Notes: a model not told the origin generated them from the letters alone. Positions 16,848 to 26,406 are shown, numbered from the stretch's first letter. The stretch: 64,000 nt of DNA from Brevibacterium casei CIP 102111 (GCF_900169275.1 NZ_FXZC01000005.1:1-64000), one strand, 5' to 3'. Made by a program: numbers and translations.

Positions 16848-18071
16848 ATGCACACTTCTCCACCTCAGAGCTCCACCCGCCATCCCGTCCTCCTGGGCAT
16901 GGTCGAAGCCTTCCGCCTCGGCCTCATCGTCGTGCCCTCGGCGTTCGTCGTCGCGACGGTCTTCTGGCTCGTCGGCCTCGGCGCCCAGCTCGACTACTCG
17001 ATCATCCCCGAGTGGGCCTTCGCCCTCTGGGCCGTCGTCCACGGTCTGAGCATGTCGACGATGGGCTTCGACTTCTCACTGCCCCCGAGCCTCGTCACCC
17101 TCGGAGTGTGGGCCCTCCTCGCCTCGGGGGCGGCCCGACTCATCACTGTGCTCTCCGATGCCGATCCCGAGCCCGGCGATGAGGCGGAGGAGTCTCCGTG
17201 GTGGGCGACGTGCGCCATGGCGCTCTCGGGCTTCGCCCTCGTCTACGCGGGGCCGCTCGTCGTGCTCGCCGTCCTCGTCGGGGAGGCGACTCTCGATCCG
17301 CTCGGCGTCCTCCGGCTGCTCGCCCTGCTCGCGACGGCCTTCGCCTTCGGCTATGTCCGGGTCCGCGGCGTCGTCGACCTTCCGTGGCTGAGTGGACTCG
17401 ACGAGGAGGTCTGGAGTGCCGCGACCGCCCTGGGCAGGCGCGTGCTCTTCGGCGCCCTCGGACTCGCCGTCGTCGTCATCGCCGTCGGGCTCGGACTGCG
17501 GTGGGCCGACCTCGCCGAGGCGATGGAGGCCTACAGCTCCCCGCTGTCGGCCGGCATCGGCCTTGTCGTCGTTCAGGTGCTCTTCGCTCCGGGAGCGCTC
17601 TTCAGCGCGCTGTCGTGGATCGCCGGCACAGGGGTGGGCATCGGCGACGGCGTCTCTTCGGCGTTCCTCACGGCCTCGGGACCTGTGCCCGACGTTCCCG
17701 TGCTCGAACTCCTCGTCGGGGGATACCCGGTGTGGGCGAAGGCCGCACCGGTCCTCCTCGTCCTCCTCGGGATCGGCTGCGTCGTCATCGGCCGCGCGCA
17801 TGCCCGCCGGGTCCATGCCGCCGGATGGATGAGCGTGGCCGTCGCGTCCGGGCTCGTCCTCATCGTCGGTGAGACCGCTGCGCTCTTCTCCTTCGGTGCG
17901 ATCGGTCCCATCGGGCTCGCCGCCTTCGGTCCCTCACCCCTCGTCTCCGCGCTCGCGGTCACCGGATGGGTCGGTCTGGGTCTGAGCATCGGCTGCGGGC
18001 TGACCATGCTCTCGCACATGGAGTTCGGCCGCGAGGACGACGAGGCTCTTGCGGGAAGCGAGCGCAGCTGA
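16848..18071 (+). CDS. DUF6350/PerM-like polytopic membrane protein
   Basis: This roughly 407-residue protein has about ten hydrophobic segments, no signal peptide and acidic loops (SDADPEPGDEAEESPWW). Position upstream of purN and purH matches Rv0955 (PerM), an integral membrane protein tied to cell division in M. tuberculosis and classed with DUF6350. Typical is the N-terminal PVLLGMVEAFRLGLIVVPSAF and the repeated WALVHGL-like pattern. ATG at 16839 is an alternative start. A role in division is inferred from the homologue only. Confidence 0.78.
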   Translation: MHTSPPQSSTRHPVLLGMVEAFRLGLIVVPSAFVVATVFWLVGLGAQLDYSIIPEWAFALWAVVHGLSMSTMGFDFSLPPSLVTLGVWALLASGAARLITVLSDADPEPGDEAEESPWWATCAMALSGFALVYAGPLVVLAVLVGEATLDPLGVLRLLALLATAFAFGYVRVRGVVDLPWLSGLDEEVWSAATALGRRVLFGALGLAVVVIAVGLGLRWADLAEAMEAYSSPLSAGIGLVVVQVLFAPGALFSALSWIAGTGVGIGDGVSSAFLTASGPVPDVPVLELLVGGYPVWAKAAPVLLVLLGIGCVVIGRAHARRVHAAGWMSVAVASGLVLIVGETAALFSFGAIGPIGLAAFGPSPLVSALAVTGWVGLGLSIGCGLTMLSHMEFGREDDEALAGSERS

Positions 18072-18149
18072 TCGTCGGCACCCCGGGTGGTGGTCGGACT
18101 GGTGGGGTCGGAACTGCGGCACCGGAGGCCGCTCAGAGGTGCGCTGTGC

Positions 18150-18602
18150 TCAGTTCGAGCCGGGCAGCTCGAGGTCCTGTCCGGTGATCTGCTTGAACCA
18201 GGAGCCCAGTCCGTCCTCGTAGTCGCTCGCGCACTTGAGCTCCGCCTGCTGGGTGATCGCATCCCGCACGCACTCCTCGTAGCTCGACTGGACGGGCCAG
18301 AGCACCACGGAGGAGAGGGTGGAGAAGACGAGGTAGACGCTGAGCAGTCCGCCGAGGACGCCGAGGGAGATGCTGCGCTTCTGCTTCGCTCTGACCACGG
18401 CGATGATGTAGCGGACCGACCAGACGATCGCGGCGATCGCGAAGCCCGCGGCGGCGAGTTTGAAGGGCAGCGGATAGGTGAACGTCAGCACCGCGGCCAG
18501 GACGAGGAGGATGAGGATGAGTCCGTGCCGCGCCGGCGCGGCCTGCCTCTCCTCCTCGGGGGTGGGGGCATTCTTCTCTTCGGTGCTGTTCGGTGACGTC
18601 AC
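18150..18602 (-). CDS. Hypothetical membrane protein
   Basis: This 150-residue protein is not assigned to a family. A charged N terminus (NSTEEKNAPTPEEERQAAP) precedes three likely membrane helices (about residues 27-45, 48-68, 78-103). The C-terminal tail carries two Cys (EECVRDA and LKCASDYEDG) and could lie outside the cell with a disulfide. It is convergent with the PerM-like gene and divergent from purN, and its transcription and function are unknown. Confidence 0.72.
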   Translation of the reverse strand: MTSPNSTEEKNAPTPEEERQAAPARHGLILILLVLAAVLTFTYPLPFKLAAAGFAIAAIVWSVRYIIAVVRAKQKRSISLGVLGGLLSVYLVFSTLSSVVLWPVQSSYEECVRDAITQQAELKCASDYEDGLGSWFKQITGQDLELPGSN

Positions 18603-18703
18603 CCCGTCATTTTGTCACAGTCGACTGGCAATCGCCTCGGCGCCCGGTCCGGCCCCAGCGGAAACCGGCACGGTCCGGGTCGGTGCGCCCGTGACGGCGA
18701 GGA

Positions 18704-18709
18704 TAGAAT
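18704..18709 (+). promoter_or_regulatory. -10 box of leaderless purN
   Basis: TAGAAT ends 7 nt before the GTG at 18717. This spacing marks the GTG as a probable transcription start as well as the start codon. Confidence 0.55.
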
Positions 18710-18716
18710 GGCCTTC

Positions 18717-19343
18717 GTGCGCATCGTTCTGCTGGCCTCCGGCTCAGGTACCCTCACCCAGGCCGTCATCGACGCCTTCACCGGACCCGGATCCGCCGAC
18801 GTCGAGATCGTCGCGATCGGCTCCGATTCTCCGACCGCGGGTGTCCTCGCCCGGGCCGAGTCCGCGGACATCCCCACCTTCGTCGTCCGCCCTCGGGACT
18901 TCTCCGACCGCGATGCATGGAATGTGCGGCTGCGCGACACGGTCGCCGACCTCGACCCGGACTGGGTCGTCTCCGCCGGCTTCATGCGCATCCTCGGCGC
19001 CGACTTCATCGCCGCCTTCGACCAGCGGATCATCAACACCCACCCGGCGCTGCTGCCGGCCTTCCCCGGCGCCCATGGCGTCCGCGACGCGCTCGCCCAC
19101 GGCGTCAAGGTCACCGGCGGGACGATCCACCTCGTCGACTCCGGGGTCGATACGGGCCCGATCATCACGCAGTTCACGGTCCCGGTGCTCGACGGAGACA
19201 CCGAGGACAGCGTCCACGAGCGCATCAAGACCCGGGAGCGGGAGGAAGTCGTCCGCCTGCTCCGCTTCCTCACCACCCACGATCTCACCATCGACGGCCG
19301 CCACGTCTCGGGATACCCCGCCGCGGCGGACGTCGTCGTCTGA
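18717..19343 (+). CDS. purN: Phosphoribosylglycinamide formyltransferase
   Basis: PurN (208 residues) transfers the formyl group of 10-formyltetrahydrofolate to GAR in step 3 of purine synthesis. LLASGSGTLTQAVIDAF is the N-terminal phosphate loop. The catalytic Asn-His-Asp set is in INTHPALLPAF, GGTIHLVDSGVDTGPII. I chose the GTG at 18717 because it gives the usual VRIVLLASGSGT beginning and follows a TAGAAT box by 7 nt; the ATG at 18708 overlaps that box. purH follows after 33 nt. Confidence 0.94.
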   Translation: MRIVLLASGSGTLTQAVIDAFTGPGSADVEIVAIGSDSPTAGVLARAESADIPTFVVRPRDFSDRDAWNVRLRDTVADLDPDWVVSAGFMRILGADFIAAFDQRIINTHPALLPAFPGAHGVRDALAHGVKVTGGTIHLVDSGVDTGPIITQFTVPVLDGDTEDSVHERIKTREREEVVRLLRFLTTHDLTIDGRHVSGYPAAADVVV

Positions 19344-19376
19344 GCCGATCACCCACCAAGCCCTCAAGGAGGACCT

Positions 19377-20924
19377 GTGACAGGAACCCGCGCGATCAGG
19401 AGAGCGCTCATCAGCGTCTACGACAAGACCGGACTGACGGAGCTCGCCCGTGGGCTCGCCGCCGCCGGAGTCGAGATCGTCTCCACGGGATCGACGGCCG
19501 CGCGGATCGCCGAAGCCGGAGTCGAGGTCACCGAGGTCGAAGCGCTCACCGGGTTCCCCGAGACCCTCGAAGGCCGTGTCAAGACCCTCCACCCCAAGGT
19601 GCATGCCGGGATCCTCGCCGACTCGCGCAAGCCCGAGCACCTCAGCCAACTCGATGACCTCGGAATCGAGCCCTTCGATCTCGTCGTCGTCAACCTCTAC
19701 CCGTTCGCCGAGACGGTCGCCAGCGGTGCGGGCTTCGACGAGTGCATCGAGCAGATCGACATCGGCGGACCCTCGATGGTCCGTGCCGCGGCGAAGAACC
19801 ACCCCACCGTCACCATCATCACCGACCCGGCCGACTATCCGGCCGTCACCGAGGCGGCGGCAGGGGAGGGCTTCGACCTCGCCTCCCGCCGGGCCTTCGC
19901 CGCCCGCGCCTTCGCCCACACCGCGGCCTACGACTCCGACGTCGCCTCGTGGTTCGCCGGGGAGCTCGCTCCCGCGGGCGAGCAGCCCGACTTCGCGGGA
20001 CTGACCGGGAACAAGCTCGCGGATCTGCGCTACGGGGAGAACCCCCACCAGTCGGCCGCCGTCTACTCCGACGGCACGCGCGGCATCGCCGGGGCGAGAC
20101 TGCTCGGCGGCAAGCCGATGTCGTACAACAACTACACGGACACCGATGCCGCGATCCGGGCCGCCTATGACTTCGACCGGCCGGCAGTCGCGATCATCAA
20201 GCACGCCAATCCGTGCGGCATCGCCGTCGCCGAGACCCCCGCCGCCGCCCACCGGGCAGCCCACGCCTCGGATCCGCTCTCGGCCTACGGCGGTGTCATC
20301 GCCGTCAACCGCGAGGTCGACGCCGAACTCGCGGAGTCGATCAAGCCGATCTTCACCGAATGCCTCGCGGCCCCGTCGTTCTCGCCCGAGGCGCTCGAGA
20401 TCCTGGCATCGAAGAAGAACCTGCGCCTCATCGAACTCGGGGACATCGACGCCCCGGCCGCGGAGATCACCCAGGTCACCGGCGGTTTCCTCGTCCAGGA
20501 CCGTGACGTCTTCCAGGCCGAGGGCGACTCGCCGAAGTCCTGGACGCTCGCCGCCGGTCCGGCCGCGGACCCCGCGGTGCTCGCCGATCTCGAGTTCGCA
20601 TGGAAGGCGTGCCGGTCGGTGAAGTCGAATGCGATCCTCCTGGCCAAGGACGGCGCCTCGGTCGGCGTCGGCATGGGTCAGGTCAACCGGGTCGACTCGG
20701 CGAAGCTCGCCGTCGAGCGCGCCGGTGCCGAACGCGCCTCCGGCTCCGTCGCCGCCTCCGATGCGTTCTTCCCGTTCGCCGACGGACTCCAGATCCTCCT
20801 CGACGCCGGTGTCACCGCCGTCGTCCAGCCCGGTGGGTCGATCCGCGACGACGAGGTCATCGCCGCGGCCGAGGACGCCGGAGTCTCCCTCTACCTCACA
20901 GGGAGCCGCCATTTCTTCCACTGA
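19377..20924 (+). CDS. purH: Bifunctional AICAR transformylase / IMP cyclohydrolase
   Basis: PurH (515 residues) carries out the last two steps of IMP synthesis. The N-terminal MGS-like cyclohydrolase domain shows [20 protein letters not shown] and [15 protein letters not shown]. The transformylase part has [43 protein letters not shown] and the C-terminal LTGSRHFFH. The GTG start has a strong AAGGAGG site 4 nt upstream. The gene is the second of a purN-purH-DUF3017 operon. Confidence 0.97.
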   Translation: MTGTRAIRRALISVYDKTGLTELARGLAAAGVEIVSTGSTAARIAEAGVEVTEVEALTGFPETLEGRVKTLHPKVHAGILADSRKPEHLSQLDDLGIEPFDLVVVNLYPFAETVASGAGFDECIEQIDIGGPSMVRAAAKNHPTVTIITDPADYPAVTEAAAGEGFDLASRRAFAARAFAHTAAYDSDVASWFAGELAPAGEQPDFAGLTGNKLADLRYGENPHQSAAVYSDGTRGIAGARLLGGKPMSYNNYTDTDAAIRAAYDFDRPAVAIIKHANPCGIAVAETPAAAHRAAHASDPLSAYGGVIAVNREVDAELAESIKPIFTECLAAPSFSPEALEILASKKNLRLIELGDIDAPAAEITQVTGGFLVQDRDVFQAEGDSPKSWTLAAGPAADPAVLADLEFAWKACRSVKSNAILLAKDGASVGVGMGQVNRVDSAKLAVERAGAERASGSVAASDAFFPFADGLQILLDAGVTAVVQPGGSIRDDEVIAAAEDAGVSLYLTGSRHFFH

Positions 20925-21267
20925 GCGGACCCGCACCTCCCCCCGCCACGCCCGGCGGGGGAGAGGGGCGCTCGCCAAGCGGTGGATCTACTGGAAGCGG
21001 CGCTACTCGCATCCGGTCTCGAAGGACTGGGTGCTGCTCGGCTGCCTCGCGGCGATCGGTGTGGCCGCAGCGTGCGCATTCATCGACTTCCGGCTCGGGG
21101 CCTTCGTCCTCGCCGCCGTCCCCGGGGGACTCGCGCTCATGCGGTCGATGCCCTCGCCGTGGGGCGAGTTCTGGGTCAACCGCTCGAAGGGCGTCGACAT
21201 CCTCACCTGTCTGATCTTCACAGCCCTCCTCGTCGGACTCGCGATCGTCGTCCCGCAGAGCCGTTGA
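20911..21267 (+). CDS. DUF3017 family membrane protein, probable ATT start
   Basis: DUF3017 proteins follow purH in many actinobacteria. This reading frame encodes [21 protein letters not shown] followed by hydrophobic segments ([52 protein letters not shown]). No ATG, GTG or TTG exists before the first helix. An ATT at 20911 lies 5 nt after GGGAG and overlaps the 3' end of purH, so I propose ATT as the start, giving 118 residues. The alternative is GTG at 21031, which would delete the conserved basic region. Function is unknown. Confidence 0.66.
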   Translation: MSSTERTRTSPRHARRGRGALAKRWIYWKRRYSHPVSKDWVLLGCLAAIGVAAACAFIDFRLGAFVLAAVPGGLALMRSMPSPWGEFWVNRSKGVDILTCLIFTALLVGLAIVVPQSR

Positions 21268-21455
21268 CGTCAGCGAGAGTGAAGGGCAGGGCTGCTGGCG
21301 CCCGGAGTCGCCGAGAAGTTACCGAGGCAGTGGCGATGGTCACATTGGGAGATCTCTGTGAAAGTCGGAGGTTCCGGTTGCCCTCGGTGACGAAAGTGGC
21401 ATCGTGGTCTGCGTCAGGAGGTCCGTACGGGCCTCTTCCGATGAAAGGAGACAGC

Positions 21456-21638
21456 ATGGGATTTGATGACCTGACCAACAAAGCCAAGGACGCCGTGAAT
21501 AGCGATAAGGGCGAAGAGATCAGCGACCAGGGTCTCGACAAGGCCTCCGATGCCGCCAACAATCTCTCCGGCGGGAAGTTCGAAGACCAGATCAACCAGG
21601 GCCGCGACGGCGCCGATGGAGCCATCGGCAACCAGTGA
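21456..21638 (+). CDS. Small MT0933/Rv0909-type antitoxin-like protein
   Basis: This 60-residue hydrophilic helical protein begins MGFDDLTNKAKDAVNSDKGE and ends with GGKFEDQINQGRDGADGAI. This pattern matches the MT0933 antitoxin family typified by Rv0909 of M. tuberculosis. The partner toxin of that pair (Rv0910 type) is not next to it here. A strong AGGAG site lies 5 nt before the ATG. Because solitary copies are common in actinobacteria and resemble CsbD-like stress proteins, a toxin-neutralising role is doubtful. The 188 bp upstream contain no other gene. Confidence 0.72.
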   Translation: MGFDDLTNKAKDAVNSDKGEEISDQGLDKASDAANNLSGGKFEDQINQGRDGADGAIGNQ

Positions 21639-21671
21639 TCCTCAGTCCATTGCCGCGTCCGGCATGGACGA

Positions 21672-21701
21672 AGCGCCGAGGTGGATGATCACCTCGGCGC
21701 T
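21672..21701. terminator. Hairpin between convergent small gene and pcrA
   Basis: A perfect 12-bp stem (AGCGCCGAGGTG with CACCTCGGCGCT) and loop GATGAT lie in the 83-bp gap between two convergent genes. TTCTCT follows on the plus strand. Confidence 0.78.
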
Positions 21702-21721
21702 TCTCTGTGTCCTGGGGGCGG

Positions 21722-24265
21722 TCAGCTGAGTTTCTCGACCGGGGCGTAGCGGAGGAGGAGGCGCTTCGTGCCGGCCGAACCGAAGTCGACGACGGCGACG
21801 GTCTTGTCGCCGGTGCCGTTGACCTCGGTGACGGTCCCGAGGCCGAAGGACTCGTGGGAGACCTTCTCGCCCACGGACACCGAGATGACCTCACGGTTGG
21901 GGCGGATGCGATTCGGGAAGCCTGCCGAGGGCGCACTCGCGGCGCGAGAGCCGCGGGAGGCCCCTGAGGTGCGTGAGGACCCGCCGAAACCGGAAGCGCC
22001 GGAGCCTCCGCGCGAGGAGGACCCGCCGCCGTATCCGCGCGCACCGTAGCCGCCGAAGCTGCTCCCGCCGCCGCTGCCGAGGGCCGAGGAGAAGCTGCCG
22101 GTGCTCTCCCATTCGATGAGGTTCTCGGGGATCTCGGTGAGGAAGCGACTGGGCGGGTTGTACTGCGGCTGACCCCACATGCTGCGCGTCTCCGCGCGGG
22201 TGACGAGCAGTCGCTGCCTCGCCCGGGTGAGGCCGACGTAGGCGAGACGCCGCTCCTCGGAGAGTTCGCTGGGATTCTCGAACGAGCGGGCGTGTGGGAA
22301 GCCGCCGTCCTCGAGGCCGGTGAGGAAGACGACGGGGAACTCGAGGCCCTTCGCCGTGTGGAGGGTCATGAGAGTGACCTGCCCGAGCTCGGCGTCGGGG
22401 ATCTGATCGGTGTCCGAGGCGAGTGCCACCTGTTCGAGGAATGCGTCGATCGATGCGTCTGCGGCCGCCTCGGCGGGGGACTGCGCTTCGGCATCCGATG
22501 CGGACCGAGCATCCGAGGCGACCTGCGCTTCGGCATCCGACGGTCGGCCCGCCTCGGCGGGGGTGGGGTCCGCGTCAGCGGCCTCGGACTTTCCGGGGTC
22601 GGCGTCGGCGGCCTCCGGATCGGCGGCGACAGCACGGGTCGCGGAGAAGTCCTCGGCGACGGCGACGAGCTCGGCGAGGTTGTCGACCCGGGACTCGTCC
22701 TGCGGGTCCGTGCTCTTCTGCAGGGATTCGAGGTATCCGCTCTGTTCGAGGATCGCTTCGATGACCCGGGAGACGGGGGCCACCTCGGCGGTGGCGGAGA
22801 GATCGCGGAGGAGAGCGTAGAACTTCTCCACCGAGGACCGGGCGCGGGTGGACAGGTGCGGGATCTCGCCGAGGCGACCGAGTGCGGCATAGAAGCTGAT
22901 GCCCTCCCGGTCCGCGAAGTCGGCGATGATTCCCTCGGTGCGGTCGCCGATCGAGCGCTTGGGCACGTTGAGGATGCGGCGGAGGTTGACGTCGTCGTCG
23001 GGATTGGCGATGACGCGCAGGTAGGCGAGGGCGTCCTTGATCTCCTTGCGCTCGTAGAACCGCGTGCCGCCGACGACCTTGTAAGGGATGCCCGAGCGGA
23101 CGAGCGCGTCCTCGATCGCCCGGGACTGGGCGTTCGTGCGGTAGAAGACGGCGAAGTCGCCGTACGTGTACTTCTCCTCGTCGATGAGCTCGTCGATGCG
23201 GTCGACGACGAAGCGCGCCTCGGCCTGTTCGTTCTCCGCGACCCAGCCGACGATCGGCTTGCCCCCGCCCTCGGAGGTCCACAGGCGCTTGTCCTTGCGG
23301 TCCTGATTGTGGGCGATGACGGCGTTCGCAGCATCGAGGATGTTCTGGGTCGAACGGTAGTTCTGCTCGAGGAGGACCACCTCGGCGGCGGGGAAGTCCT
23401 GCTCGAACTCGACGATGTTGCGCACAGTCGCTCCGCGGAAGGCGTAGATCGACTGGTCGGCGTCGCCGACGACGGTGAGCTCGGCACCGGTCGACCCGCC
23501 CGCGCCGTCCCCGGCGAGTGCCCGGATGAGGGCGTACTGGGCGGGGTTCGTGTCCTGATACTCGTCGACGAGGATGTGGCGGAACCGGCGACGGTACGAG
23601 TCGGCGACCTCGGGGAAGGCCCCGAAGAGGTGGACGGTCTCAGCGATGAGGTCGTCGAAGTCATAGGCGTTGGCCAGGCGCAGACGCTGGGTGTAGCGAC
23701 GGAAGACGTCGCCTAAGACCTCGTCGGCGGGATTGTTCGGGCGCGGGACGAAGTCCTCGGCCGTCTGCAGCTCGTTCTTGAGGTTGGAGATCCGGTGGAG
23801 GATCGACCGCGGCGCGTACTTCTTCGAGTCGAGGCCGAGCTCCTTGAGGATCTGCGCGACGAGGCGCTGCGCGTCCTGGGCGTCGTAGATCGTGAAGTTC
23901 GTGCTTCTGCCCAGCGTCTTCGCCTCCCGGCGGAGGATGCGCACGCACGCGGAGTGGAACGTCGAGACCCACATCGCCCGCGAGGCCGGTCCGACGATCG
24001 CGGAGACGCGTTCGGCCATCTCCTTCGCCGCCTTGTTCGTGAAGGTGATCGCGAGCACTTCGCCCGGATGCGCGCGGCCGGTGGCCAGGGCATAGGCGAT
24101 GCGCCTGGTGAGCACCGTCGTCTTGCCGGATCCGGCACCGGCGACGATGAGCAGGGGAGAGCCCGTGTGGACGACGGCCTCCCGCTGCCGAGGGTTGAGG
24201 TCAGAGAGCAGGTCGTCGGCGCGGGAGTCGGCGGTCATCGAAGTGTGGTCAGCTGCAGCAGTCAT
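21722..24265 (-). CDS. pcrA: ATP-dependent DNA helicase PcrA/UvrD1
   Basis: This 847-residue SF1A helicase acts in nucleotide excision repair and replication-transcription conflict clearance. LNPRQREAVVHT is the Q motif, VAGAGSGKTTVL (41-52) is Walker A, DEYQDTNPAQY is motif II, QNYRST motif IV, and LMTLHTAKGLEFPVVFLTG motif V. It has a Tudor-like C terminus (VGEKVSHESFGLGTVTEVNG). Unusual is a roughly 65-residue Ala/Asp/Ser/Glu-rich insertion (about residues 545-610) just before motif V, built partly from a 14-residue repeat, and a Gly/Ser-rich linker before the Tudor domain. It is monocistronic on this strand. Confidence 0.95.
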   Translation of the reverse strand: MTAAADHTSMTADSRADDLLSDLNPRQREAVVHTGSPLLIVAGAGSGKTTVLTRRIAYALATGRAHPGEVLAITFTNKAAKEMAERVSAIVGPASRAMWVSTFHSACVRILRREAKTLGRSTNFTIYDAQDAQRLVAQILKELGLDSKKYAPRSILHRISNLKNELQTAEDFVPRPNNPADEVLGDVFRRYTQRLRLANAYDFDDLIAETVHLFGAFPEVADSYRRRFRHILVDEYQDTNPAQYALIRALAGDGAGGSTGAELTVVGDADQSIYAFRGATVRNIVEFEQDFPAAEVVLLEQNYRSTQNILDAANAVIAHNQDRKDKRLWTSEGGGKPIVGWVAENEQAEARFVVDRIDELIDEEKYTYGDFAVFYRTNAQSRAIEDALVRSGIPYKVVGGTRFYERKEIKDALAYLRVIANPDDDVNLRRILNVPKRSIGDRTEGIIADFADREGISFYAALGRLGEIPHLSTRARSSVEKFYALLRDLSATAEVAPVSRVIEAILEQSGYLESLQKSTDPQDESRVDNLAELVAVAEDFSATRAVAADPEAADADPGKSEAADADPTPAEAGRPSDAEAQVASDARSASDAEAQSPAEAAADASIDAFLEQVALASDTDQIPDAELGQVTLMTLHTAKGLEFPVVFLTGLEDGGFPHARSFENPSELSEERRLAYVGLTRARQRLLVTRAETRSMWGQPQYNPPSRFLTEIPENLIEWESTGSFSSALGSGGGSSFGGYGARGYGGGSSSRGGSGASGFGGSSRTSGASRGSRAASAPSAGFPNRIRPNREVISVSVGEKVSHESFGLGTVTEVNGTGDKTVAVVDFGSAGTKRLLLRYAPVEKLS

Positions 24266-24357
24266 GTCGGAACCAACGATACCGTCCGCCCCTGACGCAG
24301 GCAGACGCCCTCACCCGAGCGCCCGGAAGGTGGCTGAGCCGGGGGAGGAGACGAAGG

Positions 24358-24789
24358 TCAGCCGACGAAGACCGCGACGAGGACGTTGAGGATCGCGAAG
24401 GCGAAGGTGAGGTGTGCCATCGTCGCCGAGGGGTGCCGCACCGCGGTGACGGCTCCGTTCGCCGAGGCGGTCGTGCCCGCCGCCGCTGATTCGACCGCCG
24501 TCTCTGCGGCGAAGCGCTTCTCCTGCCGGTTGCCGAGGAATGCGAAGACCGTGACGAGGATCGCGACGACGAGTTTGATGCCGATCTTCATGTGATCGAC
24601 CTGGCCGCCGCCCATCTCCGCGAGGCCGACGAGGAGGAGTCCGGTGACGAGCTGGAGGTAGGACGCGTGGAGCATTCCCGGCAGCACCCGAGGCGAGCGG
24701 ATGACCGTGAAATAGCCTCCCACGATGATCGCCATGCCGATAAGATGAAGGGTGAGGAGCACCTCGCGCAGAATTTCCATACCGTTCAT
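24358..24789 (-). CDS. Hypothetical four-helix membrane protein
   Basis: This 143-residue protein has four likely membrane segments: LLTLHLIGMAIIVGGYF, LQLVTGLLLVGLAEM, KLVVAILVTVFAFLGN and LTFAFAILNVLVAVFVG. It also has a polar Ala-rich loop between helices 3 and 4. The early His in LHLIGMA and the layout resemble small actinobacterial integral membrane proteins and the CopD/DUF2269-type group, but I cannot assign it. It stands alone between pcrA and the divergent tRNA-Gln. Confidence 0.7.
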   Translation of the reverse strand: MNGMEILREVLLTLHLIGMAIIVGGYFTVIRSPRVLPGMLHASYLQLVTGLLLVGLAEMGGGQVDHMKIGIKLVVAILVTVFAFLGNRQEKRFAAETAVESAAAGTTASANGAVTAVRHPSATMAHLTFAFAILNVLVAVFVG

Positions 24790-24844
24790 CGTAATGGCAT
24801 GATGGGTACTCGTGAGCGCGGGCCCTATGACTGGCGCACGCTGT

Positions 24845-24916
24845 TCCGCCCTGGTGTAATGGCAGCACGCCGGCCTTTGGAGCCGTGCAGTATAGGTTCG
24901 AATCCTATGGGCGGAG
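24845..24916 (+). tRNA. tRNA-Gln (UUG)
   Basis: The acceptor arms TCCGCCC and GGGCGGA pair perfectly. The D arm is TGGTGTAATGGCAGCA, the anticodon loop CTTTGGA shows anticodon TTG (24877-24879), and the T loop is GGTTCGAATCC. The 3' CCA is not encoded. It lies 35 bp before glmU and could be transcribed together with it. Confidence 0.95.
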
Positions 24917-24951
24917 CTGGCCCCATCCGACTTGCGAAGGATACCTTTTCA

Positions 24952-26406
24952 ATGCCGCAGATCCGTCCCACTGCCGTCATCGTCCTGGCCGCCGGCCAGG
25001 GCACTCGCATGAAGTCGGCACTGCCGAAGGTGATGCACCCGATCGGCGGGCGCTCCCTTCTCCATCACGCGATCGCCGCGGCCGAGGGCACCTCGCCCGA
25101 CCACCTCGTCGTCGTCGTCCGCCACGAGCGCGACCAGCTCGTCGCCCACCTCGACCAGCTCACGGTCACCTCGACGCGCACCGTCCTCGTCGCCGACCAG
25201 GACGAGGTCCCCGGCACCGGCCGGGCCACCGAGTGCGCGCTCACCCAGCTTCCCGCCGACCTCGCCGGCACGGTCGTCGTCACCTACGGCGACGTCCCGC
25301 TGCTGACGACGGAGACGATCAACGGTCTCGTCGAGGTCCACGAGGGCGAGGGCAATGCCGTCACCGTCCTCTCCGCCGAGGTGGACGATCCCACCGGCTA
25401 CGGCCGTGTCGTCCGCGACGCCGCCGGCAACCTCCTGCGCATCGTCGAGCAGAAGGACGCCACCGAGGCGGAGCGGGCCATCCGTGAGATCAACTCGGGC
25501 ATCTACGCCTTCGACGCGACGGCACTGCGCACCGGTCTCGCCTCCCTGACCACGGACAACGCCCAGGGCGAGAAGTACCTCACCGACGTCGTCGGGGTCT
25601 CCCACGACGCGGGCCTGCCCGTCGCCGCCACCGCGACCGACGACCTCTGGCAGGTCGAGGGCGCCAACGACCGCGTCCAGCTCGCCCAGCTCGGCAAGGA
25701 GCTCAACCGCCGCACGTGCGAGAAGTGGATGCGGGCCGGCGTCTCGATCATCGACCCGGACACGACGTGGATCGACGTCGACGTCTCCCTCGGCCAGGAT
25801 GTCACGATCCTCCCCGGCGTCCAGCTCCTCGGAGCCACGGATATCCACGATGGTGCCGTCGTCGGACCCGACTCGACGCTCAAGGACACCGAGGTCGGCG
25901 CCGGAGCCCAGGTCGTGCGCACCCACTCGGAGCTCGCGATCGTCGGACCCGGCGCCTCGGTGGGGCCCTTCGCCTACCTGCGCCCGGGCACGAAGCTCGG
26001 CGCGGACGGCAAGATCGGCACCTTCGTCGAGACGAAGAACGCCGACATCGGACCGGGTGCGAAGGTGCCGCACCTGAGCTACGTCGGCGACGCGGAGATC
26101 GGGGAGGGCACGAACATCGGCGCCGCCTCGGTGTTCGTCAACTACGACGGAGTCGCCAAGCACCGCACGACGATCGGCAGGCACGCACGGATGGGCTCGG
26201 ACAACATGTACGTCGCCCCGGTCACGGTGGGCGACGGCGCCTACTCGGGTGCGGGCACCGTGGTGCGCAAGGATGTCCCTGCAGGAGCGCTCGCCATCAA
26301 TGTGGCCCCGCAGCGCAACCTGGAGGGCTGGGTCGAAGCCAACCGCCCCGGCACGCCTGCAGCGCAGGCCGCCGAGGCCGCATCCGATAGGGGAACGGAT
26401 AAGTGA
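24952..26406 (+). CDS. glmU: Bifunctional UDP-GlcNAc pyrophosphorylase / GlcN-1-P acetyltransferase
   Basis: GlmU (484 residues) makes UDP-N-acetylglucosamine for peptidoglycan. The uridyltransferase domain begins VIVLAAGQGTRMKSALPKVMH, with VTYGDVPLL and INSGIYAF further on. The C-terminal left-handed beta-helix has many hexapeptide repeats (IGPGAKVPHLSYVGDAEIGEG and TNIGAASVFVNYDGVAKHRT), and GSDNMYVAPVTVGDGAYSGAGTVV is the active-site region. AAGGAT lies upstream. A GTGA overlap couples it to prs. Confidence 0.96.
   Translation: MPQIRPTAVIVLAAGQGTRMKSALPKVMHPIGGRSLLHHAIAAAEGTSPDHLVVVVRHERDQLVAHLDQLTVTSTRTVLVADQDEVPGTGRATECALTQLPADLAGTVVVTYGDVPLLTTETINGLVEVHEGEGNAVTVLSAEVDDPTGYGRVVRDAAGNLLRIVEQKDATEAERAIREINSGIYAFDATALRTGLASLTTDNAQGEKYLTDVVGVSHDAGLPVAATATDDLWQVEGANDRVQLAQLGKELNRRTCEKWMRAGVSIIDPDTTWIDVDVSLGQDVTILPGVQLLGATDIHDGAVVGPDSTLKDTEVGAGAQVVRTHSELAIVGPGASVGPFAYLRPGTKLGADGKIGTFVETKNADIGPGAKVPHLSYVGDAEIGEGTNIGAASVFVNYDGVAKHRTTIGRHARMGSDNMYVAPVTVGDGAYSGAGTVVRKDVPAGALAINVAPQRNLEGWVEANRPGTPAAQAAEAASDRGTDK

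Noticed and set aside
21456-21638. Complete toxin-antitoxin pair of the Rv0909/Rv0910 type
   Set aside because: The small protein matches the antitoxin family, but the neighbouring genes are DUF3017 and pcrA, not a toxin.
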